DNA of 64,000 bases. Origin: Corticium candelabrum. Lineage: Eukaryota; Porifera; Homoscleromorpha; Homosclerophorida; Plakinidae. The notes below the pieces were generated by a model. The model was not told where the DNA came from. It made no database searches and worked only from the letters and a program-made list of their open reading frames with translations. How positions within the stretch are numbered: position 1 is the stretch's first letter; each line of letters opens with the position of its first letter. The translations under genes were made by a program, and so were the position numbers. Where the stretch lies: the NCBI RefSeq assembly GCF_963422355.1, contig NC_085085.1:7169733-7233732 (forward strand), given 5' to 3'. Shown here piece after piece: positions 1 to 12,475 of this stretch.

Positions 1-63
1 GGGCGTAGTCACACAGCCATTCTACATGGTCATGCAAACTGGATATTTTGAGTATGCTATTCC

Positions 64-122
64 CTAAGTCATGTGACTTTTACAAAGTCCTGTTTCTTCT
101 GACTCATAGCTGACTTAAATCC
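64..122 (+). repeat. Dispersed short repeat, copy 1
   Basis: This stretch of roughly 60 bp (around the motif AAGTCATGTGACTT followed by AAAGTCC and GACTCATAGCT) recurs with modest divergence at about 35,444-35,505. Both copies are on the plus strand. I see no coding potential. It is probably a piece of an interspersed repeat. The rest of 1-531 shows nothing I recognise. Confidence 0.4.
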
Positions 123-531
123 AAGTAATAACAAATATAAATAGCAGATTCAGGATTTGCTAGGGGGAACAAAACCGAGTTTGTGGGTGTGTATATTTTA
201 GATGCACGGTAATAGGTTATGATATTTCATAATTAGTAATGATATTTCATAGTTGTAGGACCCTGCATACTATAGGCACAGATTAAAAACGTAGCCTTCT
301 ATGTATGCACCAATGACTCTGATAGATCAATTCACTTAGACAAAAGTTTCTCCAAACAAGGGGCATGTGCCCCAGTTCTCCCGCGTGTATCCGCTTATGA
401 TAACATGAGCTTTCCAGGAAGAAAGCTGACACCTTGTAAGGGAACCCTTAACTTAAGACATGTAAATTCAATTTCTCATGTTCACAGCACCTCTTCCAAT
501 TTTAGTAGTTGGCTGTGGCCACCTATCAAGA

Positions 532-775
<244 letters not shown>

Positions 776-1317
776 TGACAAAAAGATACAAATGAAGACG
801 GACGTACAAATCTAACAGGCGGATGGATAGGAAACCAAAAACCGTAAGACACGAGGATAATTCCACGCAACCGCTGCTAACGCCCGTCTCCGCTAGTTAT
901 AAACTGAAGAACTCAAAATGCTAATACGAAATATATAACTATTGCCAAGTACTTACCAGCGACATTTTTCAAGAGAGTAAGTCTAGGACTATCCGGGATG
1001 TTCGCCAGAAAGTGTGATCACGTGTGCAGCAGCTGTAAGAATGGAGCAGGAGCGGTATGACAGGAATACTTGTGTAGTCTGCATTTTTCTCTCTGCAATG
1101 CGTTGTTTTTGTAGTGTTTTGAATCGTTTACAACAGTTTCTTAGGGAAAAGGCTCCTCTAGTGGGGTCACCGCTCGTGTTGCCTGCAGCTGGTGTGAGTG
1201 AGCGACGTACAGAGGCATACTTTCGGGATCCACAGCAAGGCAGGGACATACGTTTTGGTTTTGTGTATTGACCACATTGCCTTGGATCCGCCTTACTTGT
1301 AACTAGCTGAACAGCTT

Positions 1318-4300
1318 ATGTTGCATGGGACAACGTTTCCCGTTGAGGTCTTTCTGGATGTTCCAACTTCTGTGAGGAAGAGGAGGTTTCTAAATGTACG
1401 TTTTCAACGTTTGGAAGGATATTACTGGGCGTGATTGCATGTCGTTAGTGCATGTGATTGCTGAAGCTGTACTTTAATATTTTGCAGGATTTAAAAGCAG
1501 GAACAGTACTGGTTGGAAAAGTTCTTTACAATAGACAAGAAGTTGGTTTGGTTATTTGGTTATTGGAAAATGTGACTGGTCAAAGTCGGTTTATCAAGGA
1601 TCTGGAGATTCAAGTATTGCTGATAATCAATATGAGAAATCATCAACTGTTGACTTGTCACATGTATGTACTATGAAGTCTTTGTGTTGATAGGCTACTT
1701 GTTCAACTAGTGAGTTTGAGAATGTGTCTGATCATAATGAGAAGATCAATGAGTTCAGAGCAGGAGATGTAGTTAGAGTTGTGGTGGTGGCTGTTGACTC
1801 ATTGCAGGAACAACTGAGTGTTTCATTTCGAAGGTTTCGACTGCCTAGAGAGAGCAAATGTCTCAAATTGGTAAGAATGGTGATATTAGTAAAGATGTGT
1901 CTACACTGTTGTTTTATACATGCTGTTGTGTAGCGTTAACATAGTTCAGTGTAGAAATCGGTATGAAAGTTTGTAGGCTGAATGTCTTGCACAAGTTGCA
2001 TGATTAGCAGGTAGTGCTAGTGTAGTATAGTAGACTCTTGAGGTTTGGAATGATGGTGAGGTGTTTGCTACATAGTGTGACTGTTTGATTCAAGAGAGAC
2101 ACTCTTTCTGTCTGATAATGTTATGTTTGACTTCAGACACATTTGTTAATATATGTATCAGGAATACAGTAGGTGTGAAACTTATAGACACATTCTTAGT
2201 TTTTAGTGTTTAGTTACTTCTAATATAACTCATCTCGTTGGAGGGCAATTCATGTGTACTGTTGTGTGTATAGGTCTAGTCATTATGCTAATTATATTGA
2301 CGTGTACTTGTTTGATTTGCAGGGTTTGGTAAGTGAAGAGAATGCTGAGCTGATCCTGAAACGGTACACATATCTCTTAATATTTGTGTGCTGAGTGACA
2401 AGTTTTCCATTAGAAGTGAAGCAGACGTTGATGTTTCAAGCGGTTTTTCTCATCAGTTGAAACACACAGCAGGATTTTCTAATCCACATTGTATTGACAA
2501 CCTTCTTCATGATCTTGGCAGTTCTTCAAAGTTTACTTCACTTTTGAGTTCTATTCAAAGGTGTAAATTACATTTGAATCTGTCAAGCAGACATTTGAAG
2601 CTACATGGTGTGTTTTCTAGCATTCAGTGTGGACCTAATGATTATATGGACGAGTTAAGAAAACAGCAGAGCCATGCATGGGCCATGGAAACGTAGTTTA
2701 CTTACTGTTGTGTTGTTGTAATGAGTTGTCTGTATGAAACTGTTTTATTTCTAGTGTGGCTAGTGGTGTTGGTTATCTGAAGTCAGGAAACACGGATAAA
2801 GCAGAGAAGCACTTTGATCATGCTTTGCAGATTGAACCTCATAATGTGGAGGCTTACGTGGCACGGGGAGCATTGTAAGTGGTCTGTCTATGTTGTAATG
2901 ATTTTGCAGTACATGCATGGAGACAAATAGTCTGGATGGTTGACTGGCAGGCAGTGAGGGAGGCATTTAGATAACTAGGCAGTTAGGTAACAAGGCAGTT
3001 AGTAGATTAGGTATTGTTGTAACTATTATTTGTCACAAAATGGTAATTTGACCAGAGCAAGAATGGTAAAGTCATTCGCTAAATTGCATGTACTGGTGAG
3101 TTTGTGCACTTTACATTTCAGAATGCTAGTTGCAGAACAGATTGACTGCTGTTATAAATGGTTGTCTTGTTGCATAACTTTGCAGTGGGACAGGTTTACT
3201 CCACTTGACATCTCTACACTAACTTTGAGCATGTTGAAACCAAAGCAGGTTTCATCTTGATGTCTTAGGCCAAATTCAGATACATTTTAAAACTCTTTTT
3301 TTTGTCATATGTTGACAATTTGCATTATTATCACTACTTGTTTGAGATGCACTATGTTATGCAGCACACTATTCTGTGTGTAGTTAATAGGTTTGTTTGG
3401 CCAGCCTCATTTTGTGCTTTTGATGTGTAGTTCCTTTGCAGTCATATTATTGGGGTGAGCAACTACAGTGTAATGTTGCGCATTAAAGTTGAGTCTTATT
3501 TCTGCACAAACTGAGTTTGCCAGCGGCTTTAATTCAAGACAATCTTTTATGCAACGACAGTTTGTCATTGCTATAGTTGCTTTTCTACTTCACTGGCTTT
3601 ACAATGAACTGTAGCTGACTGGCACTCAATTTTGAACAGAACAACGACAGAAACAGCAAGATATTGCAACCTAACCCTAACTATGCATTCATTCATTGAG
3701 TGCACTTCTGAAGCTACCAGACTAAACCTTGCTTCTGCAGCCCTGACCACGGCCAGCTTGAAGGTAACGGTGTATGGTTTTTTTGTTTCTGTTGGCATTC
3801 CTGCTATTGGAAACAAAGCAATGGAATGAGAAGAAGATCTAAGAGCAGAGAGTTTAATAGCAGCTGACTGGCACTTGCAAAGCACGTGTGGATGATTAAT
3901 TACATGTAATTGTTCAAATGAAACTGCACCTGCATAAGAATGACTTTTCATTTACAAGCTTCGGCTTGTATTCAAGATCGGCTGCTGTGCCAGAGAAAAC
4001 ATTGAAAACATCGGCTTCTATTTATAGTATCAATGTAGACCTTACCGAATTGCTTTTATGTAGTGCACATGTCAACCTACCTGGTTCAGGCAACCTACCA
4101 TCTGTTTATGTAACTTTGAGAAGTACTTTGGTGTTTGGGCATTGTACTGCTGATGTAGACAGATAAATAGACATACATACAGACAGACAGACAAACAGAC
4201 AGATTGTTTTATTTTTATAAATCCCATACTAGTACACAACTTGAGCTTATACTAAATCCAGTCCAACTTTGCAAATATGCTTAAAAGCTAATGGACTTGT

Positions 4301-7300
4301 TTACGGACAGACAGACACTCAGACAGACAGACAAGGAACAGATGCTCTAATTTGAAAAACTCATAAATTAAGATGGATTGAGACTCTCCAAACCCAAGCA
4401 CCACATGGTGTAAACATACGGGAGTAACGAGTGGCTAACTAGCCATTGTTACCTCACCTATTGTTGAAACAGTGACAGAGGTAATACCAACTAGTAGTCT
4501 TTTAAACAGTTTCAGTTAGTATTTCTATAGGTTCACCTGAAGAAGGCCACTGCAAAGGCTGAAGTGTCATGAAATATAACACACAGTTTCTTTACAACTT
4601 TCTCCACTGCACACACCATTCACGCGTCTTGACACTCCCAGGCTTAACACAACAGTAAATGATTCAACTGAAACCACATGCCCACGATACCATCTCTCAA
4701 ACTGCACATCAAAGTCAGGGCAGTGAAGGTTACGTTTCCCTCTCAAGATCACCCTAGCACTGACTCAACCTTCTTCTGAGATGACAGTCTTGGCTCCAGA
4801 CGATGATAATTCCGGCATGTAAACCGAAGCCGTGACTATGCATGACATTTGGGAACATTCCAGGCAGACAGGCAGACAGACAGTGGTTTATTCTTCCAAA
4901 CATCTTGCATGGGCACAACTGCAGCCCCTGCCTACACAGGTATGAGCTTTGGAGCTGAAGAAAGATCCACAGATCTAGGCTACTAGTACACAGTAAATGT
5001 ATAGTTATAAGAACAGTCAACGCAACAGTAGAACAAGAGATGTCAGTAGCTAGAGCAAATTTTAGATTAGTTAGTCAAATAGTCTGTGGTCTTCAAATTT
5101 GATGTTGTTTCTTTTACTGCATATGGCAAACAAACACCCCAGAGATATTCTACATATTCGAAGGCTTGTACTTTGTGTATTGGTTTGTTGGGGCTTTTGA
5201 AGGTTGATTTTATCTTTCTGTTATCTCAGATTGTAAAGACCGCACAATCTCCTAAACAATGACAAACGACTTTGTTACATACAAGATGAGAATGACTAGT
5301 TTTGCTTCATAACTTTTTGTCACAGCTTGTACTTGTGTCTAACTAGGCCTCTTTGATGTAGCTGCTACTAAGCAAGGCATGTTGTTGTCATCTATAGTGC
5401 AACTGATATTGCCATAAGCTCATTATTTTATCAGCTTACTATTTTGTGTTGTAATCAACATCTGTTTGCTGCAGCACCTAATTGTGGTTCAGCTGCATTA
5501 AAACAAGAAACACAGAAAATTGAAAAGTTTAGTGTTAGCAACTGCTTTTGGGCAGCTTCATTGATTCTTAAGGTCTGTGGACATTGGACCAGAAGTTTTG
5601 CAATGAATGTTTCCGATATTAGATGCAATTACAGCAACACATGAATTCTGCAAAAAATCAGATGTGTGTGGGATGTTTAGTATTAATTAGTACTTTGTAA
5701 AGATTCAATGGCAGTTTCATTATCAGGAATATGGATAAAATAGTATGGATGTTCTGTTCAAGGAGTCTATAGATATCGGGATGTGCAATAGATGACCATT
5801 AAGGCTATTTTTGGGTTCGTTTACAGGAAGCGGTGTAGTGGTAGCATATGTGTAGAAGGTCTTAGACCGTGTCCCCACTAGCAACTAAGCCTATTAATCC
5901 TAAACAGGTTTACAATTTGGGCATATCTCCACTAGCATGTTTAATGAACTCTAAACCTAAACAACTAAACTTAAACAACTAAACCTGATTCAGGGTTTAG
6001 CTCAAGTAAACAAGTTTAACTGTTACATGATGGCACCACATGTCAGAGTAGAGATGTATTCTGAGCCATTTCACCTAATTTTGCTCTGTTAGTTTGCAAT
6101 TGTAGTGCTGCACTCTTAACACTCTCTCACATGTACCATCCATGAGTTATCCATAATACCAAGTGAACAAGTTCTCGGACTACCGAACATAGATGGAGAC
6201 AGTTCATTTCTAAACATGGTTTACGTTAGATAGATTGGAGCAAGTGGAGACTTAGTTGTTGGACTTTTAACTTTTCATATATTTGGTGATTAGTTGATAT
6301 TGTATGGCAGATATATGTGTTTGGTTGGCAATGCATATTTAAGATACTGCTCAGTGCTGTACACTAACAGTAGTCTAGTGGAAAATGTCTGACCGACCGA
6401 CCGACTGACTGACTGACATCATTTATTAGACACACACTTCCACGTACAGAACACTAAAAGTTAAGATATTTATTCATGATAGTTTTAGGTGAGTAGAATC
6501 ATGGTCACAGCAAACTACAAGTTTGTAAATAGTATGTGCAAATAGTAGTTCTAGATCAACTCTAACAGACAGCGTCTTGAATGGCACTGTCCAGCATAAA
6601 TCCTTTCTCTTGTGTTGGGAGAAGACGTGACAACTTGTGTAGGATGACTCTTGCATTAGATTTCTGTTGCAGAACAGAGAATTCCTTCTTCCAGCAACAA
6701 CGAAACTGACTGACTGACTGACATCATTTATTAGACACAAACTTCTATGTACAGAACATTAATATTATCCATGACAGTTCAAGGCAGTGGAATCACGGTC
6801 ACAGCAAGCTACAAGGTAAAACCATACGCAAATAGTAGTTCTAGATCTATTCCTGTGAACAACGCCTTGAATGACGCTGTCAGACTGACTTATCAAATGA
6901 TGAACTGTCGGAGTGACCAACTAACTGATGGAGTGACCAACTAACTGATTGAGTAATAACCGCAGTAAGCACAACTACGACTATAGCTCTCTTTAGAATC
7001 ATAGTTTCTGTTTTTTAAAATTTACTTGTAGTAGTTGTAGCTTGAATAGCTTTAACGAAGAGGGAGCTTTGGTCTTTTGCTGGAAGTTTGTGAAACATTA
7101 CAGTGGCAGTGATGCTGTGCACTAAATTCAGAGTTTTTTCTGTGGTATCTTTGATAGTGGGCTTCGTTGCAACATATCTTGATTTAACAAAAAAATTTGG
7201 TTACGGCATTGAGATACTTCATCACAGAATTACCCCTTTGACTGCCCACCCAACTGACCAGTTGATCAACCAACTGATTGCTGACTAACTGAATGATTTT

Positions 7301-8642
7301 TTGAGACACATATATAAGTGGACATGGACGGCAACACATGGGCACCAAACAGAAACTTTCAAGGCCTGACTATTGGATAATACACATGCTGGCCAGTGGT
7401 TCAACTGACAAGTGGTTATGGACAGTGTATTGACAGTTATTGTTAGTGTCTTAGTGTGGTGTGTTTGTGATTATCAGACAGTGGCAGTTACAGGGGATGG
7501 TCTGTATTGTAAGTGGGATGAACTTTTGCACAATTTCCAGTTCTGAATGTTTGTTTTCTAGGTATGCTAATGAAAATCGGTATGAGCTAGCTATGAAGGA
7601 CTTCCAAGAAGCACTCAAGCAGAATCCTAAACACAAGAATGCAAGAAAGTATTTGGCTGAAACTCTAGCTGCTCAGGGCAACAGGTAAGATATGATAAGT
7701 ACTGCTTGTGTACAGTGATAACCACATCAGCACAAAGTGGTGCATGTAATATAGTTATTAGATTATGTGGATACCTGTTGACCAACTGCAAGTTGTCTTG
7801 CGTGGCAGCATTCAGCTTATCTGTATGATCTCGTTTGTTAATGTGAATGGAACTATTTCGTATTGACTTGCGTTCTTTATCAGTATGTGCTGTGACAAGA
7901 TTTTTATGTAACTTCTAAGTACATATCAAGGGTGTAACTGTTTCAAGACAATAAAATGCACTTAGTTTATAACACTTGCAATGCTAACTAATCACTTGTT
8001 TCTGTCAGGCATTTAATGTAATTCCACATACATCTGACAGGCATTTATTGTCATTGCAGCCGTTTCAATAAGGGTGATCTGGAGGGAGCAATGAAAACTT
8101 ACCAAGCCGCTCTGAAAGTCAACCCAAGTTTTGAGTCGGCACAGTGTCAACTGGAGACTATTCAGAACAAATTGGAGCTGCAGGCTTTAAGGGTAGGTTC
8201 AAGGCCCGGTTGGCAGCAGTTGCTGTCATTCTCCTGTGTGAGTGGCCACTGCTTCTTTTTTTTCTGTATGATTTATGCTTTGCGCTGCTCTGCTTATTTC
8301 TTGACGCAATGGTGATTTTTGATGCAATGGTGATTTTCCTGGGCAAATTGAATGGTTTGATTTATTGTTTGGCATGGCATTTGTATTGTTGTGTCCGTTC
8401 GTGTTTTGTCATGGTCACGGTTGTTGGTGGAGGCTGCTGCTGCTAAAGCTAAGGAAAAGGAAGAATCCAAGCGTGCCTCTTCGTTATACAAACTCAGACA
8501 ACTAATTAGTGACGAAGAGATTGCGAGAACAAGTAATAAGCCACGTCGGAAAGAGAAGTAGGTATATTTGTAAGTTGCAAATTTTCATTTGTTTTTCTCC
8601 GTGAAATACCAAACGTATACAGTACGTGTGTGTGTGTGTGTG

Positions 8643-8692
<50 letters not shown>

Positions 8693-8742
8693 ACGTGCGT
8701 GTGTGTGTGGGCACGTGCGTGTGTGTGTGTGTGTGTGGGCAC

Positions 8743-8807
<65 letters not shown>

Positions 8808-8810
8808 CAC

Positions 8811-8857
<47 letters not shown>

Positions 8858-8860
8858 CAC

Positions 8861-8909
<49 letters not shown>

Positions 8910-9893
8910 CACGTGCGTGTGTGTGGGCACGTGTGTGTGTGTGTGTGTGTGGGCACGTGCGTGTGTGTGGGCACGTGTGTGTGTGTGTGGGGGGGCACAT
9001 GCGCGTGTATCTGAGCTTGCCATTTCTCACTTTGCTAGCTTGTCTTTCATTTGCGGCTCATTATTAGGAAGAAGAAAGCAAAAGATAAGAAAAAGAAGCA
9101 CAGAAGGCATAAAAAGTCCCGGCATTCGGAGAAATTACGTTTGTCATTTACATCCAACGAATCTCCTCGCCATGATCGATCTGATAGCGACAGCGTTACT
9201 TCCTTGCCAAGAGAAGGTAGGCGCAGTAGGCGGGTGAGGTCTTGGACCTACAGTGACGAGTTTTCCGTCATTTCAACGCGGACCGGCGATCAGTGTGAAT
9301 CTGGAAATGAAATGACGTCAACATCCAGTCCGCGGATGCGAATTGGACAAGTATCGGGTTCGATGCGGCAAGTAGATAGTCCAAAGCGAAGAGAGTCGAT
9401 TCATCGTTTACGTTCTCGTAGTGGGAGTTCTCGAACGGACTTATCTAAAGATGACCAACTTCATCAATTAGAGAGAACCAGTAGAAATCTGCAGTCGCCA
9501 AGAAGAAAAGATCGGTATTCTCCACCTTCACGCGAGGCAAAGCGTTCTGTTTCTTCATCAGTATCACGTAGTTCTAGTTCCAGCACGTCGTTCACTCACT
9601 CTGTTCGACGAGACAGAGACAACAGTAGGCGGTCTAACAGCAAGTCTCCACTGGTATCTCTTAGTCCGTGTAGGCCGAGACCAGTACCAGGAAGTAGTTC
9701 TTTCCGGAAAAAGGAAACAACAATGAGATCGCTTTCACGGAGTCCGGCACGCCAGCCAGTTCGAGCAGCGGATCGTCAGTACATTGATCCCCAACCTGGT
9801 GACCGAACATATTTCAGGCAGCCGTTCTGGCGGTCACGCAGTGGTAGCCGTGACAGGCGTAGACGAAGAACAAGCGGGGACAAAGACCATTAG
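1318..9893 (+). CDS. TTC14: TTC14-like protein (S1 domain, TPR repeats, SR-rich tail)
   Basis: Ten exons are inferred: (1307 or 1318)-1395, 1488-1613, 1694-1870, 2323-2363, 2396-2692, 2755-2874, 7562-7684, 8060-8192, 8433-8557 and 9068-9893. All junctions are GT-AG and phase-consistent. The order matches animal TTC14: a conserved segment ([16 protein letters not shown]); an S1-type RNA-binding fold over exons 2-3 ([12 protein letters not shown] to [10 protein letters not shown]); a linker ending [17 protein letters not shown] units in exons 6-8 ([19 protein letters not shown], then [19 protein letters not shown]); a Lys/Glu-rich stretch; and a final exon of about 275 codons rich in Arg-Ser, with a [10 protein letters not shown] basic patch. 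The family is poorly characterised; S1 plus an SR-like tail suggests nuclear RNA-associated work (inference). The predicted part is about 680 residues. The N-terminus before 1307 is unresolved: an open frame at 1014-1271 could splice in, but I see no clear family similarity. The 2,875-7,561 intron is full of repeats. Confidence 0.85.
4150..4385 (-). repeat. Retroposon-like 3' tail with (CAGA)n-type repeats
   Basis: On the plus strand, CAGA/GACA repeats abut TTGTTTTATTTTTATAAATCCC. Read on the minus strand this is A/T-rich sequence with AATAAAA followed by a TCTG repeat, the layout of a non-LTR retroposon 3' end with a tetranucleotide tail. A second GACA cluster lies near 4,308-4,332. The stretch is inside the large TTC14 intron. 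Confidence 0.4.
4865..4990 (-). repeat. Retroposon-like 3' end with (CTGT)n tail
   Basis: Read on the minus strand, a moderately GC-rich stretch runs into GGAAGAATAAACCACTG followed by CTGT/CCTG repeats. A polyadenylation signal directly followed by a short tandem tail is typical of non-LTR retrotransposon or SINE 3' ends. No body of the element was recognised upstream. Confidence 0.4.
6385..6890 (-). repeat. Two tandem copies of a retroposon-like 3' end
   Basis: About 6,390-6,590 and 6,705-6,890 are direct repeats of one unit. Each begins, on the plus strand, with a GACT/GACC tetranucleotide run, then ATCATTTATTAGACAC, and continues through GTCACAGCAA and AAATAGTAGTTCTAGATC. On the minus strand the order is body, TAATAAATGAT, (CAGT)n, again the layout of a retroposon tail. 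The copies are visibly diverged, so they are not a recent duplication. Confidence 0.6.
8625..8997. repeat. (GT)n microsatellite with repeated GGGCACGTGC blocks
   Basis: This GT tract of about 370 bp lies in the last TTC14 intron. It is interrupted many times by the block GGGCACGTGC, so it is partly a higher-order minisatellite. Each block carries the palindrome CACGTG (an E-box sequence). The long poly-Cys/Val frames here are artefacts. Confidence 0.9.
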
Positions 9894-10262
9894 CATATCT
9901 AGCGATGAGCCTTTAAAATGCAAACATGCATTTCAGAATCATTGCTTAGCTAAATAGATTACATGGTTGTTTGATATTAATTATTTGAAAAGGTAGCTAA
10001 TTTGTATCCAGATCGATTGAGGTTATTGCTTTTTGTGTGGCGCTTGTCTAGCATCGCAACTTTAGAAATGGTAGCCGATTTTGATGGCTCATTAGGTTAT
10101 GCGAGTAGAGCACGTCCATGACATCGCTAACTCTCCAAATGGGCCACTCCCTGTCTCCAGGGTTGTAAGACCTTGTTCAGTGGCATAGGCAGGTTTCGTG
10201 GAGTAGGCGCAGGCCCGTACGCATGATATGATTTGTCCTGGGGGTTTGCTGGGATAAGAGTG
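9894..10262. other. TTC14 3' flank, no gene seen
   Basis: About 370 bp between the TTC14 stop codon and the left end of the Ulp1-carrying element. It is moderately AT-rich. It should contain the TTC14 3' UTR, but I could not pick out a convincing cleavage signal. Confidence 0.5.
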
Positions 10263-10267
10263 GGACC

Positions 10268-11456
10268 TGTTCATCTTTTTTCTGGTAATTTCTGCAAAAC
10301 AGGAATCTTTCTGGTAACTAGGAATACGTGCTAAATCCGGTCAGACTGCGCTAAAAGCAGCTCTATTCAACCTATAAACGAACACGAAGTTGCTTCCACC
10401 TGTCCAGCAATCACAACACAGTCACTGCACTTGACCACGTGACACTAGCTTTCTGCATAGTAGGAATATCGTTAGAACTTTTCTTCTAGTGCACCGACCG
10501 TTTCTATCCGCTGCTTCCCACTTTTACACAATAAGTCAAACGTTTCTGCACTCGTTCAGTGTTTGTCCAGGCTACCGTTGACGAGAATCAGCAGCGCAAA
10601 GTACACGTGGTCAAGCACGACAGACGCCATTTTCTGCATACTAGTAATGTCTCGCCAAATCGCTACAATGCAACTTGACAAATCAAGATTTACATCGAAT
10701 GCTTACAGCAATGCATAGAATCATATCACAAAGTTTCTGATTATTCTGACGTCATCTTCTCCAAATTTCAAAATTCGACCAAACGATCGATTTCTGACGT
10801 TTTGATGACATTCAGTCACTTCTGCTGATAAAAATTAACGTCTAGACATTAGCTTCTTGTGCAACGTTTGGTTACATCATATTTGCGAACGACTGTCATT
10901 TTGTGTAGGCCGCGCAGAACTGTAGTACGTGGTGAGTGCACGTGACCACGTGGCACAAGCTTTCTGCATAGTAGGAATATCGTTAGAACTTTTCTTCTAG
11001 TACACCGACCGTTTTTATCCGCTGCTTCCCACTTTTCCACAATACTTCAAACATTTCTGCACTTGTTCAATGTTTTTCCAGGCTACCGTTGACGAGAATC
11101 AGCAGCGCAAAGTACACGTGGTTGAGCACGACAGACGCCATTTTCTGCATACTAGTAATGTCTCGCCAAATCGCTACAATTCAACTTGACGAAATAAAAC
11201 TTACATGGAATGCTTTCCACAATGCATAGAATAATATCACAAAGTATTTGATTATTCTGACGTCATCTTCTGCAAATTTCAAAATTCGAACAAACGATCG
11301 ATTTCTGACGTTTTGATTACATGCAGCCACTTCTGCTGATAAAAATTGACAAATCAAAATTTACATCAAATGCTTTTCACAATGCATACAACCGTATCAC
11401 AAAGTTTCTGAATAATGTGACGTCATTTTCTCAGAATTTCAAAATTCGACCAAATT
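10268..11456 (+). repeat. Left terminal inverted repeat with internal tandem units
   Basis: The terminal segment is followed by a tandem unit with a period near 513 bp. For example, GCATAGTAGGAATATCG recurs at about 10,455 and 10,968, and CAGGCTACCGTTGACGAG follows in each. A partial third unit ends at the GT microsatellite at 11,459. The units have diverged from each other more than the left and right outer ends have, so the tandem duplication predates the present insertion. Confidence 0.85.
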
Positions 11457-11601
<145 letters not shown>

Positions 11602-11691
11602 AAATTATAGACAGACTGTCAGTAATGACCATGTCCTTTTTAGTGTTTAGTTTTAGTTTTAGTGTACACCCACAGTGGTAGGTACACGTGT

Positions 11692-11693
<2 letters not shown>

Positions 11694-11767
<74 letters not shown>

Positions 11768-12016
11768 CATGCATAACCTCAAAAGCTTCATCAATGAACA
11801 GCATACCTTTCTCTCAGACATACTCAAATTTGATGGAACAGTTGTCCGTGAGACTGTAGCAGTATAATGCCAAGTTATTATACAGTAGACTGAACCTGGA
11901 CTTTGATGACTTGTGGGAGTTTCCTGTCATTGTAATGTAGTTATGCGTAGGGACTGGGTGGGTAGAGTAGTTTGGGGTAGTCTGGGGCAGTTTGGGGTAG
12001 TTTGCATAGAAGAAGA

Positions 12017-12064
<48 letters not shown>
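11694..12064. repeat. (TA)n microsatellites
   Basis: Two TA tracts, about 11,694-11,764 and 12,023-12,064, separated by unique sequence. They lie upstream of the first recognisable protease exon. No convincing coding exon was found between them. Confidence 0.9.
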
Positions 12065-12075
<11 letters not shown>

Positions 12076-12475
12076 GGTATATATGCATTTATCTACAAGT
12101 AATTGTATGTATAATGTGTGCAGACGATGTTTGCGACTTGGTATGTTTGCACAGACGACTGGAGCGAAACAAAGCACTCAGAACGGTTGGCAATAAGTTG
12201 TGTGTGTTTGATCTTTATTTATTTATCTGTTTATTACAATAACTCTTGTCTAATGCATGCATGCGTACTTATACACATGTACAGAATACAGTCTTGTTTG
12301 CTGTATGTGGCCTACCCTACCTGTCTTGCTTAGGGTTCGGTAACTTAATTAAGCATATAACAGTTTGACATGCTTTTGCAGATAAAGAATGCGTTAAGCG
12401 AGGGTCCACAGGCTCAATTGTGGAAGGAATTTCGACGCAAACATAGCTTACAAAAAAGTTTGCATTGCCTCTATA

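Noticed and set aside
1014..1271. First exon of TTC14
   Set aside because: The frame is open and could splice in phase to 1,307, but its sequence shows no clear similarity to the TTC14 N-terminus, so I did not include it.
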